A stretch of 64,000 nucleotides of DNA from Kitasatospora cineracea (GTDB lineage Bacteria > Actinomycetota > Actinomycetes > Streptomycetales > Streptomycetaceae), in NCBI RefSeq assembly GCF_003751605.1, contig NZ_RJVJ01000003.1, positions 434,001 to 498,000 of the forward strand, given 5' to 3'. The notes beneath the pieces were generated by a model that did not search any database, was not told the DNA's origin, and saw only the letters and a program-made list of their open reading frames with translations. Shown here one piece after another: positions 46,114 to 53,035 of the stretch (the stretch's first letter is position 1; every line of letters starts with the position of its first letter). A program made the translations under genes and the position numbers.

Positions 46114-46194
46114 GGCGGACGCGGCGTGCACTTCACGGACCCGGCGGGCCACGCCGTGGAGCTCATCGCCGTGCCGTACGGCGGCTGGGCCTGA
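46114..46194 (+). pseudogene. C-terminal remnant of a VOC/glyoxalase gene
   Basis: Twenty-six codons read GGRGVHFTDPAGHAVELIAVPYGGW and a final Ala, the last strand and metal-site Glu of VOC-family proteins (compare GGRGVYVLDPAGH in the intact VOC gene at 3638). The frame has no plausible upstream portion. It lies between the permease and the Lrp gene, so this interval holds decayed genes on both sides. Confidence 0.65.
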
Positions 46195-46245
46195 CAGCGT
46201 CGGACGCGGCTCCGAGCGGTGCGCGCACGCCGTAGGGTGCACAGC

Positions 46246-46740
46246 ATGTCGAGCCCGCAGTACGACCGTATCGACCGCGCCATCCTGGCCCACCTCCAGC
46301 GCCACGGCCGGACCCCCAACGTGGACCTCGCCGAGGCCGTCCGGCTCTCGCCGTCCTCCGCGCTGCGCCGCACCAAGGCGCTCGAGGCGGACGGGGTGAT
46401 CGCCGGGTACCGGGCCGAACTCGACCGGGACCGGGTCGGGTTGGGGCTGACGGTGTTCGTCGCGCTGCGGGTGGAGCAGCACTCGCGGGAGACCTCGCGC
46501 TCCATCGAGGAGGCGCTGTGCGCGATCCCCGCGGTGGTCGCCTGCCACGTGGTCTCCGGCGAGGCCGACTTCCTGGTGGAGATCGCCGTCCCCGACCTGG
46601 CCAGCTACGAGCAGGTCCTGCTGGACGAGATCCTCGCGGTCGGCCCGGTCCGCGACGCCCGCTCCACCTTCGCCATCCGCACCGTCCGCTCCCGGGGCCC
46701 GCTGCCGCTCGACCACTGGCCGCCCCGGCGGGGCGGGTGA
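46246..46740 (+). CDS. Lrp/AsnC-family transcriptional regulator
   Basis: The 164-residue protein has an N-terminal HTH (RIDRAILAHLQRHGRTPNVDLAEAVRLSPSSALRRTKALEADGVI in pieces, residues 7-50) and an RAM ligand-binding domain: LTVFVALRVEQHS, IPAVVACHVVSGEADFLVEI and a closing VRDARSTFAIRTV. Such regulators form octamers and respond to amino acids. A divergent amino-acid-type permease lies beyond the VOC scar and is the likeliest target. ATG 46246 is chosen because the sequence before it is not protein-like. Confidence 0.9.
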   Translation: MSSPQYDRIDRAILAHLQRHGRTPNVDLAEAVRLSPSSALRRTKALEADGVIAGYRAELDRDRVGLGLTVFVALRVEQHSRETSRSIEEALCAIPAVVACHVVSGEADFLVEIAVPDLASYEQVLLDEILAVGPVRDARSTFAIRTVRSRGPLPLDHWPPRRGG

Positions 46741-46825
46741 GCGCCGCGGGGCGGGCACCGGGCGTCAGGAAACCGTAAGGCCGGGTGCGGCGGGCCCGCC
46801 GGGCGTCCTCCGTAGGGTGAGGGGC

Positions 46826-47710
46826 ATGACCACCACCACTGCTGGAAACACCGGGGCGGAACGGGTGACGGGCCGTCAACCCACCGCCGAACTGGGCGTC
46901 ATCGGGGGGTCGGGTCTGTACGCCCTGCTCGATGATGTCGTCGAGGTGCGTGTCGAGACGCCGTACGGGCCGCCGTCGGATGCGTTGTTCGTGGGGGAGG
47001 TGGCGGGGCGGCGGGTGGCGTTCCTGCCCCGGCACGGTCGTGGGCACGGGTTGCCGCCGCACCGGATCAACTACCGGGCCAATCTGTGGGCGCTGCACGC
47101 GTTGGGGGTGCGGCAGGTGTTGGGGCCGTGTGCGGTGGGCGGGCTGCGTGCGGAGTACGGGCCGGGGACGCTGCTGGTGCCGGACCAGTTCGTGGACCGC
47201 ACGTCGGGGCGGGTGCAGACGTATTACGACGGCCGGGTCCTGCCGGACGGGTCGGTGCCGGAGGTGGTGCACGTGTCGATGGCCGACCCGTACTGTCCGC
47301 CGGGGCGGGGTGCCGCGTTGGCGGCGGCGCGGGACCTGGCCTGGGAGCCGGTGGACGGGGGGACGCTGGTGGTGGTCGAGGGCCCGCGGTTCTCCACCCG
47401 GGCGGAGTCGCGCTGGTTCACCGCCAACGGCTGGTCGGTGGTCGGGATGACCGGGCACCCGGAGGCGGTGCTGGCCCGCGAACTCGGCCTCTGCTACACC
47501 TCCCTGGCCCTGGTCACCGACCTGGACGCGGGTGTCGAGAGCGGCGAGGGCGTCACCCACGCCGAGGTGCTGGAGGTCTTCGCCCGCAACGTCGACCGCC
47601 TGCGCACCGTCCTCTTCAAAACCCTGGAATCACTCCCCGCCACCCGAGACTGCCCCTGCTCCCACGCCCTGGACGGGCTGGTCACGGGCCTGGCCGGGGT
47701 GCCCTCCTGA
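46826..47710 (+). CDS. MTA/purine-nucleoside phosphorylase family enzyme
   Basis: The enzyme cleaves methylthioadenosine or another purine nucleoside with phosphate, giving a base and a sugar-1-phosphate (purine and methionine salvage, cytoplasm). Motifs in 294 residues are IGGSGLYAL with the phosphate-binding Gly-Ser-Gly, VAFLPRHGRGHGLPPHRINYRANLWAL in pieces, and VEGPRFSTRAES. The specificity loop GMTGHPEAVLARELGLCYTSLALVTDLDAG in short blocks is characteristic of MTA/MTIP phosphorylases. The start ATG 46826 follows TAGGGTGAGGGGC. Codons in the first half use G/T-ending forms more than the neighbours do. Its 3' end overlaps a convergent membrane gene by 29 bp. Confidence 0.92.
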   Translation: MTTTTAGNTGAERVTGRQPTAELGVIGGSGLYALLDDVVEVRVETPYGPPSDALFVGEVAGRRVAFLPRHGRGHGLPPHRINYRANLWALHALGVRQVLGPCAVGGLRAEYGPGTLLVPDQFVDRTSGRVQTYYDGRVLPDGSVPEVVHVSMADPYCPPGRGAALAAARDLAWEPVDGGTLVVVEGPRFSTRAESRWFTANGWSVVGMTGHPEAVLARELGLCYTSLALVTDLDAGVESGEGVTHAEVLEVFARNVDRLRTVLFKTLESLPATRDCPCSHALDGLVTGLAGVPS

Positions 47711-48089
47711 CGGCCCGGCGGACGAGGGCGGCGAGCGCGGCCGTAGCGGCGCTCGCGGCGAGGAACAGCAGCCAGTTGCGCAGGTAGGGCAGCGGCAGCA
47801 GGGTCGGGTTCCCGTGGTCGTCGCCCGCCCGCAGCACCGCCGGAACGGCCACCGCGCCCACCGCCGCCACGACCACCAGCCAACCCCGCAGCACCGGCCG
47901 CCCCGTGAGAGCCGCCCCCACCCCGCACACCAGCGCCAGCCACACCCCGTCGTGCAGCACCAGCAGCCCGGCGGCCCACAGCAGCACGTCGAACGGGTCG
48001 GTGACACGGGGGTCGGTGAGCAGGCCGGTCAGGCCGGTGAGGAGCAGGGTGAGACCGCCGAGCAGGAGGGCGGTGCGGACGGGGCGCAT
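47682..48089 (-). CDS. Small membrane protein (three to four spans)
   Basis: The 135-residue product has hydrophobic segments ALLLGGLTLLLTGLTGLL, FDVLLWAAGLLVLHDGVWLALVCGVGAALT in two parts, WLVVVAAVGAVAVPAVL and NWLLFLAASAATAALAALV. The His-Asp-Gly in LVLHDGVW is the only polar feature inside a span. It is downstream of the molybdopterin oxidoreductase with a b-type membrane domain, separated by 31 bp, so both may be one unit. It ends inside the phosphorylase gene on the other strand. Function unknown. Confidence 0.7.
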   Translation of the reverse strand: MRPVRTALLLGGLTLLLTGLTGLLTDPRVTDPFDVLLWAAGLLVLHDGVWLALVCGVGAALTGRPVLRGWLVVVAAVGAVAVPAVLRAGDDHGNPTLLPLPYLRNWLLFLAASAATAALAALVRRAVRRAPRPGP

Positions 48090-48120
48090 GGGGGCTCCGG
48101 GGGGGGAGGAGGGGCGGGGG

Positions 48121-49311
48121 TCAGAGCGGGTCGATCCGGGTGACCCACTTGGTCTGCAGGACGCCGGGGCGGTCCGGGGCGATCAGGCGGGCGGGGAAGC
48201 CGTGGTCGGGGGTCAGGGGACGGCCGTCCAGGGCGAGGGCGAGGAGGGTGCGGGGGTGGTCCGCGTAGGGGGCGGGGACGTCGGTGGTGCGGTAGGGGCC
48301 GTCGGCTTCCAGGGAGGTGACGCGGACGGCGGAGCCGGGTGGGAGTCCGGCGCGGCGCAGCAGGTCGGGCAGCGGGACGCCGGTCCACTGGCCGTTCGCG
48401 CTCCAGCCCTCCACGCAGGCGATCGGCAGGACGGCGGTGGTCTGGGGCAGGGCGCGCAGGGCGGCGAGGTCGAGGCGGTAGGGGGTCGGGCCGTTGACGG
48501 TGAGGTGCCAGTCGGCGGGGACGGCGACGGTTCCGGCCTGCGCGGCCGTGCGGTTGACCGGAAGGGCGCTGCCGCCCGCGCCGGGGCGGCGCGGGGCGAA
48601 CAGGTCGAGGGCGCGCAGCCACGGCACGGACTGGCCGGCCGTGGTCAGGGTGACCGCCCCGACGGCGGCGGCCGTCGCCGCGAGCACCGCCCGCCGCCCG
48701 GCGGGCGGGACGGACCGGGCGCGGCGCCAGTGCGCGGCGATCTCCGGGGCCTTGACGGCGAGGTGGACCAGCAGCGCGCCGACCGCCGTCCAGGCCGTCC
48801 AGTAGTGGGTCTGCCGGAACGGGAACGGCCACGGGTACCACTGCAGGGTGTTCAGCAGCCCGGTGAACAGCTCCAGCAGGACGGCCGCCACCAGGGCGGC
48901 GACCGCCGCCCGCTCCAGGGCGTGCCGCACGCTCCGGGCCGGCGGCCACTCGAACAGGCGCGGGTACACCGACCACAGCTTCGCGCCCGCCAGCGGGACC
49001 GCCGCCAGACCGCAGGCCACGTGCAGCCCCTGCGTCACCCGGTAACCCCAGGGCGGCCGGGTCGGCAGCCCGACCGCGAGCAGCCGACTCGGCGGGTCCT
49101 GGAGCAGATGGCTGACCAGGCCGGTGGCGAAGCACAGCAGCAGCGCCGCACCCAGCCAACGGCCCAGTACCACGGCGGTGCGCGGACCCCGGGCCGGAGA
49201 CCGGAACGCCCCCGCCCGGAACGGGCCGCGCCGCAGCGCGTCGGGCGGGGCGGGCAGCGGCCGGTCGAGCCGCCGACGGGCAGACGGAGGAAGGGAGTTC
49301 ACGTCCTCCAT
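48121..49311 (-). CDS. Membrane molybdopterin oxidoreductase (sulfite-oxidase fold with fused b-type domain)
   Basis: The first 200 residues contain membrane spans (LGAALLLCFATGLVSHLLQ, GLHVACGLAAVPLAGAKLW, LVAAVLLELFTGLLNTLQW, GALLVHLAVKAPEIAAHW) with several His residues that can hold b-type haem. Residues about 210-396 form a sulfite-oxidase-type molybdopterin domain: HLTVNGPTPYRLDLAALRALPQ, then ACVEGWSANGQWTGVPL with the Mo-ligating Cys, and HPRTLLALALDGRPLTPDHGFPARLI in blocks. The domain faces outward. Electron flow from the Mo centre to the membrane haem is likely; the substrate is unknown. Its promoter has the TTACGGAA motif shared with other genes of this locus. Confidence 0.87.
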   Translation of the reverse strand: MEDVNSLPPSARRRLDRPLPAPPDALRRGPFRAGAFRSPARGPRTAVVLGRWLGAALLLCFATGLVSHLLQDPPSRLLAVGLPTRPPWGYRVTQGLHVACGLAAVPLAGAKLWSVYPRLFEWPPARSVRHALERAAVAALVAAVLLELFTGLLNTLQWYPWPFPFRQTHYWTAWTAVGALLVHLAVKAPEIAAHWRRARSVPPAGRRAVLAATAAAVGAVTLTTAGQSVPWLRALDLFAPRRPGAGGSALPVNRTAAQAGTVAVPADWHLTVNGPTPYRLDLAALRALPQTTAVLPIACVEGWSANGQWTGVPLPDLLRRAGLPPGSAVRVTSLEADGPYRTTDVPAPYADHPRTLLALALDGRPLTPDHGFPARLIAPDRPGVLQTKWVTRIDPL

Positions 49312-49350
49312 CGAAGCGCGACCGGGCCCGGCCGACGGGCTGCGACCTGC

Positions 49351-49433
49351 TTACGGAATCCGAACGTCGGCGGTGAGGGACGGGGGACGAGGGGCGGCGG
49401 GCGGTGCGGCGGGGTGCTTACGGAATGCGAACG
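49351..49433. promoter_or_regulatory. Two copies of the TTACGGAA-N2-CGAACG motif (divergent promoter 1)
   Basis: TTACGGAATCCGAACG (49351-49366) and TTACGGAATGCGAACG (49418-49433) differ at one position and lie in the same orientation, 67 bases apart, between the molybdopterin oxidoreductase (minus) and the mannosyltransferase (plus). The same motif occurs twice upstream of the two-component genes. It is probably a binding site for one regulator. Confidence 0.75.
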
Positions 49434-49483
49434 GCCGGGCCCGGCCGGGCCGTTCGGCGGCGGAACGGTGCCAGGCTGGGGCG

Positions 49484-50908
49484 GTGACCGGACGTCCCGC
49501 ACTGCTCTGCGCCCTCGCCGTGGCGGCCCTGACCGGGTGCCTCGCGCTGACCTTCACCACCGGCGGCACGCTCGGCAACCGCCCGCCGCTGTACGGCTGG
49601 TACGCCGCCGACGTACTGCTGTTCGGCGGCGCGCTGCTCCTGCTGCGCCGGGTGCCGGAGCGGCAGGTGGCGCGGCTGGTGCTGGCCGGCGGGGTGCTGG
49701 TGGCCGCCACCGGGCTGCTCGTGCCGCCGCGCACCAGTGACGACGCCCACCGGTACGTGTGGGACGGGCGGGTGCAGGCGGCCGGGATCTCGCCGTACGC
49801 GCACGCCCCGCAGGACCCGGCGCTCGCCCCGCTGCGCGACCCCGGGCTGTTCCCGGCCGGCGACGGCTGCCGGGCATGGGACGAGCGGCGCACCGCCGAC
49901 GGGGCCTGCACCCGGATCAACCGGCCCGCCGTGCACACCGTCTACCCGCCGCTGGCCGAAGCCTGGTTCCTCGCCCAGCACCCGTTCGGCGACCGGGTCC
50001 GCACCGCGCAGGCCGCCGGGGCGCTGCTGGCCGTCGCCACCACCGGCGTGCTGCTGGCCGTCACGGGCGGACGGCGGCGGGCCGCGCTGTGGGCCTGGTG
50101 CCCGGGCGTCGCCGTGTGGGCGGTCAACGACGCGCACGTCGACGTCCTGGGCACGCTGCTGACGGTGACCGGGCTCGCCCTGGCCGCCCGGCGGAAGGCC
50201 GCGGCCGGCGGCGCGCTGCTGGGGGCGGCGACGGCCGTCAAGCTGCTGCCCGCGCTGGCCCTGCCGGGTCTGCTCTCCGGGGCGCTGGGCGGCGGGGCGC
50301 TCCGGACCGGCCGCGGGGCGCTGCGGGCCGGGCTCGGGGCGGTCGGGGCCGCGGGCGGGGTGTTCGCGCTGTGCTACCTGCCGTACGTGCTGCCGTCCGG
50401 CACCGGGGTGCTCGGCTACCTGCCCGGCTACCTGCGCGAAGAGGGCTACCGGCAGGACGGCCTGGAACGGTTCGGACTGCTGCGGGCGGCCCTGCCCGAC
50501 CGGGCGGTCCCGTGGGTCGCCGGGCTGCTGCTCGCCGCGCTGGTCCTCCGGGTGCTGCGCCGGGGCGACCCGCGACGCCCCTGGCGGGGCGCCCTGCTGG
50601 TGACCGGCGGGGCCCTGCTGCTGGCCGGCCCCGGGTACCCCTGGTACGGGCTGCCGGTGGTCGCGCTGGCCGCCCTCGACGGCCGCTGGGAATGGCTGGC
50701 GGTGCCCGCCGCCGCCCAGGTCCTGTACCTGGCAGGAGGGGAACGGGTGCAGCAACTCGCCTACGGGGCCGCCCTGTCGGTCGTCCTCGTCGCGGACCGG
50801 CTCCGGTCCCGCCGGGCACCGGAGCGGGCCGCGGTCCCCGCCCCGGTTCCGGTACCGGGTGCGGGACCGGGGCCGGGGCCGGCTCCGGAAGAGATGACGG
50901 AAGTCTGA
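49484..50908 (+). CDS. GT87-like polyprenol-phosphate-mannose-dependent glycosyltransferase
   Basis: This integral membrane protein (474 residues, about ten or more spans) belongs to the DUF2029/GT87-like group that uses polyprenyl-phosphate sugars outside the membrane. The first extracellular loop has TSDDAHRYVWDGRVQAAGISPYAH, shown here in shorter blocks, with the tandem Asp pair (DD) typical of GT-C catalysis. NRPAVHTVYPPLAEAWF and GYPWYGLPVVALAAL-type elements recur in the family. GTG 49484 is preceded by GGCTGGGGCG. It adds a sugar, probably mannose, to an envelope lipid, glycan or protein. Regulated together with the oxidoreductase by the shared motifs. Confidence 0.83.
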   Translation: MTGRPALLCALAVAALTGCLALTFTTGGTLGNRPPLYGWYAADVLLFGGALLLLRRVPERQVARLVLAGGVLVAATGLLVPPRTSDDAHRYVWDGRVQAAGISPYAHAPQDPALAPLRDPGLFPAGDGCRAWDERRTADGACTRINRPAVHTVYPPLAEAWFLAQHPFGDRVRTAQAAGALLAVATTGVLLAVTGGRRRAALWAWCPGVAVWAVNDAHVDVLGTLLTVTGLALAARRKAAAGGALLGAATAVKLLPALALPGLLSGALGGGALRTGRGALRAGLGAVGAAGGVFALCYLPYVLPSGTGVLGYLPGYLREEGYRQDGLERFGLLRAALPDRAVPWVAGLLLAALVLRVLRRGDPRRPWRGALLVTGGALLLAGPGYPWYGLPVVALAALDGRWEWLAVPAAAQVLYLAGGERVQQLAYGAALSVVLVADRLRSRRAPERAAVPAPVPVPGAGPGPGPAPEEMTEV

Positions 50909-50960
50909 CAGTGCCCCCGCGGCCCTGGTCAACGGCCCGGCGGGCTGGTCGAATCGGCCC

Positions 50961-51749
50961 GTGGACGAAGACGACGGGACAGCCGGGACAGCCGGGACAG
51001 CCGGGACAGCCGGCACGGCCGGGACGGCCGGAACAGCCGGGACGGCCGAAGCGGCGGAGCGCGGTGCGCCGGTCGGACGGCGGGTGGTGCTCGGGCTGCT
51101 GGGGCTCGGGGCGGCCGGGGTCGCGGCCGGGCCCTGGCTGCAGCGCGCCCAGGACGCGGTCACCCGCAGCGACCCGACCGGGCTCACCGGGCTGCTGCCC
51201 GGCGGGGGCGGGTTCCGCTACTACTCGGTGACCGCCTCGGTGCCCGACCGCGGGGAGGCCGACTACACCCTCACCGTCGACGGCCTGGTGGACCGCCCGA
51301 CCACCCTGCGGCTGGCCGACCTGCGGGCCCTCCCGCAACGCCGGATCGTCCACGACGTGCAGTGCGTCACCGGCTGGCGGGTGCCGGCCACCCCGTTCGA
51401 GGGCGTCCCGCTGTCCGCGCTGCTGGACGCCGCCGGAGTGCGGGCGGACGCCCGCGCGGTGAGCTTCGGCTGCTTCGACGGCGCCTACACCGAGAGCCTG
51501 ACGCTGGAACAGGCCCGCCGCGACGACGTCCTGGTCGCCCTGCGGATGCAGGACACCCCGATCGGCCACGCCCACGGCGGACCGGTGCGCCTCTACGTGG
51601 CCCCCATGTACTTCTACAAGTCCGCCAAGTGGCTGTCCTCGATCACCGTCACCGACACCGTCCGCCCCGGCTACTGGGAACGGCTCGGCTACGACGTGGA
51701 CGCCTGGGTCGGCCGATCGAACGGACGCGACGATGCCCCGACCGCCTGA
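50961..51749 (+). CDS. Molybdopterin-dependent oxidoreductase, Tat-exported (MsrP/YedY-like)
   Basis: The 262-residue protein is a sulfite-oxidase-family enzyme without a membrane domain. GRRVVLGLLGLGAAG near residue 39 resembles a twin-arginine signal. The Mo domain has HDVQCVTGWRVPATPFEGVPL with the Mo-ligating Cys, SFGCFDGAYTESL, and HAHGGPVRLYVAPMYFYKSAKW. It is coupled (17-bp overlap) to a cytochrome b gene, the same layout as MsrP-MsrQ, which repair oxidised methionine outside the membrane. An equivalent role is possible but not proven. Its N-terminal 30 residues are a Thr-Ala-Gly repeat encoded by a 9-bp minisatellite. Confidence 0.88.
   Translation: MDEDDGTAGTAGTAGTAGTAGTAGTAGTAEAAERGAPVGRRVVLGLLGLGAAGVAAGPWLQRAQDAVTRSDPTGLTGLLPGGGGFRYYSVTASVPDRGEADYTLTVDGLVDRPTTLRLADLRALPQRRIVHDVQCVTGWRVPATPFEGVPLSALLDAAGVRADARAVSFGCFDGAYTESLTLEQARRDDVLVALRMQDTPIGHAHGGPVRLYVAPMYFYKSAKWLSSITVTDTVRPGYWERLGYDVDAWVGRSNGRDDAPTA
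50976..51047 (+). repeat. Eight 9-bp units encoding Gly-Thr-Ala repeats
   Basis: Eight copies of GGGACAGCC-type units run without interruption in the 5' end of the oxidoreductase gene; the first four are identical and later ones show single changes. Unit number changes would keep frame but alter the length of the segment before the twin-arginine signal. Confidence 0.92.
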
Positions 51750-52335
51750 CCGCCGGCCCCGCTTCACCCCCGCCCAGCGCCGGGCCCACCGCGCCACCGC
51801 CGCGCTGATGCTCGTCTGCCTGGCCACCGCAGCCTGCCTCTACCTGCCGCCGCTGTCCCAACTCGTCGGCCGCCGCAGGCTGCTGGCCACGGTGCACGAG
51901 TGGAGCGGCCTGCTGCTGCCCGTCCCGCTCCTGCTGGCCCTCGCCACCCGGGCGATGCGCCGCGACGCCACCCGGCTCGGCCGGTTCACCGCCGCCGACC
52001 GCTACTGGCTGCGCGCGCTCCGCCGCCGCTCCCCGCACCGGCCGGCCGGGAAGTTCAACGCCGGGCAGAAGCTGTACGCGCAGTGGACGCTCGGCACGAT
52101 CCTGGTGATGCTCGGCACCGGCCTGCTGATGTGGTTCACCCACCTGGCGCCCGCGGTCTGGCGGACCGGCGCGACCTTCGTCCACGACTGGTTCGCGCTC
52201 GCCGTCGCCGTCGTGGTGGCCGGCCACCTCCGGATGGCCGCCCGCGACCCCGAGGCCCGGCGCGGCATGCGCACCGGCAGCGTCGAACGGGACTGGGCCG
52301 CGCGCGAGCACCCGCAGTGGGCGGAACCGGACTGA
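51733..52335 (+). CDS. Cytochrome b membrane subunit (b561/MsrQ-like)
   Basis: The 200-residue protein has four membrane spans (ALMLVCLATAACLYLPPL, HEWSGLLLPVPLLLALA, LGTILVMLGTGLLMWFTH, FVHDWFALAVAVVVAGHLRMA) with His residues at HEW, FTH, VHDW and GHL suitable for two b haems. This resembles formate-dehydrogenase-gamma/cytochrome b561 subunits. It overlaps the Mo enzyme gene by 17 bases, so it most likely passes electrons from quinol to, or from, that exported enzyme. The start ATG 51733 lies inside the upstream gene. Confidence 0.87.
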   Translation: MPRPPDRRPRFTPAQRRAHRATAALMLVCLATAACLYLPPLSQLVGRRRLLATVHEWSGLLLPVPLLLALATRAMRRDATRLGRFTAADRYWLRALRRRSPHRPAGKFNAGQKLYAQWTLGTILVMLGTGLLMWFTHLAPAVWRTGATFVHDWFALAVAVVVAGHLRMAARDPEARRGMRTGSVERDWAAREHPQWAEPD

Positions 52336-52342
52336 CGTCCCG

Positions 52343-53035
52343 TCAGGGGCGGGTCAGGGCCAGGAAGGACCGGCCGTGCGAGTGCCACTGTTCCCGGTGG
52401 GCCAGTCCGGCGGTGCGGGCGTGGCGCAGGGCGGCCGCCGGGCCGCAGCGGGCCCAGGGGAACGGGGGGCCGGCGCCGTCCGGGCCCTCCACCCGGACGT
52501 CCGCCACCTCGTCGACCTCTTCCGGTGCGGTCTCCACCAGCAGCAGGCCGCCCGGCGCGAGCAGCCCGGCGGAGCGGGCCAGCAGGGCCGCGGGGTCACC
52601 GCCGATGCCCAGGTTGCCGTCGGCGAGGAGCACCGCGCCCCAGCGGCCCTCGGCGGGCAGCCGGTCGAACACCGAGCGGTGCAGGGCGAGGCCGCCCAGG
52701 CCGGTGGTGCGGTCCACCGAGGCCGCGCAGACGTCCACTCCCAGCGCGGGCACCCCCGTCGCCAGCAGCTCCGCCACCAGCCGGCCCGGACCGCACCCCA
52801 GGTCCAGCACCGGCGCGGACAGCCCCCGGCAGCGGGCCAGCAGCCCGAGGTCCGCCCCGGCGGCCGGCGCGCACCAGCGCTCCACCTCCAGCGGCAGCCG
52901 CGAACCGTCCGCCCGGCGCAGCCACAGCGGGCCCCGCCCGGCCCGCACCGCCCGCCCGAACGGGTCGTCGACCCAGGGCACGGCGGCGTCGGCAGCGTCG
53001 GCGGTGTCGGCGCGGAGGGCGGCGGGGAGGCTCAC
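52343..53035 (-). CDS. SAM-dependent methyltransferase
   Basis: The 230-residue protein has an intact class I core: VLDLGCGPGRLVAELL (motif I), ALGVDVCAASVD, GAVLLADGNLGIGGDP and LLAPGGLLLVETAP. An N-terminal segment (PWVDDPFGRAVRAGRG and LWLRRADGSRLPLEVERW) is specific to a group often found next to GT2/DUF2064 genes in actinobacteria. GTG 53035 overlaps the fused glycosyltransferase stop as GTGA, so it is coupled to it. The product probably methylates a small molecule or glycan precursor in the envelope pathway of this locus. Confidence 0.86.
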   Translation of the reverse strand: MSLPAALRADTADAADAAVPWVDDPFGRAVRAGRGPLWLRRADGSRLPLEVERWCAPAAGADLGLLARCRGLSAPVLDLGCGPGRLVAELLATGVPALGVDVCAASVDRTTGLGGLALHRSVFDRLPAEGRWGAVLLADGNLGIGGDPAALLARSAGLLAPGGLLLVETAPEEVDEVADVRVEGPDGAGPPFPWARCGPAAALRHARTAGLAHREQWHSHGRSFLALTRP

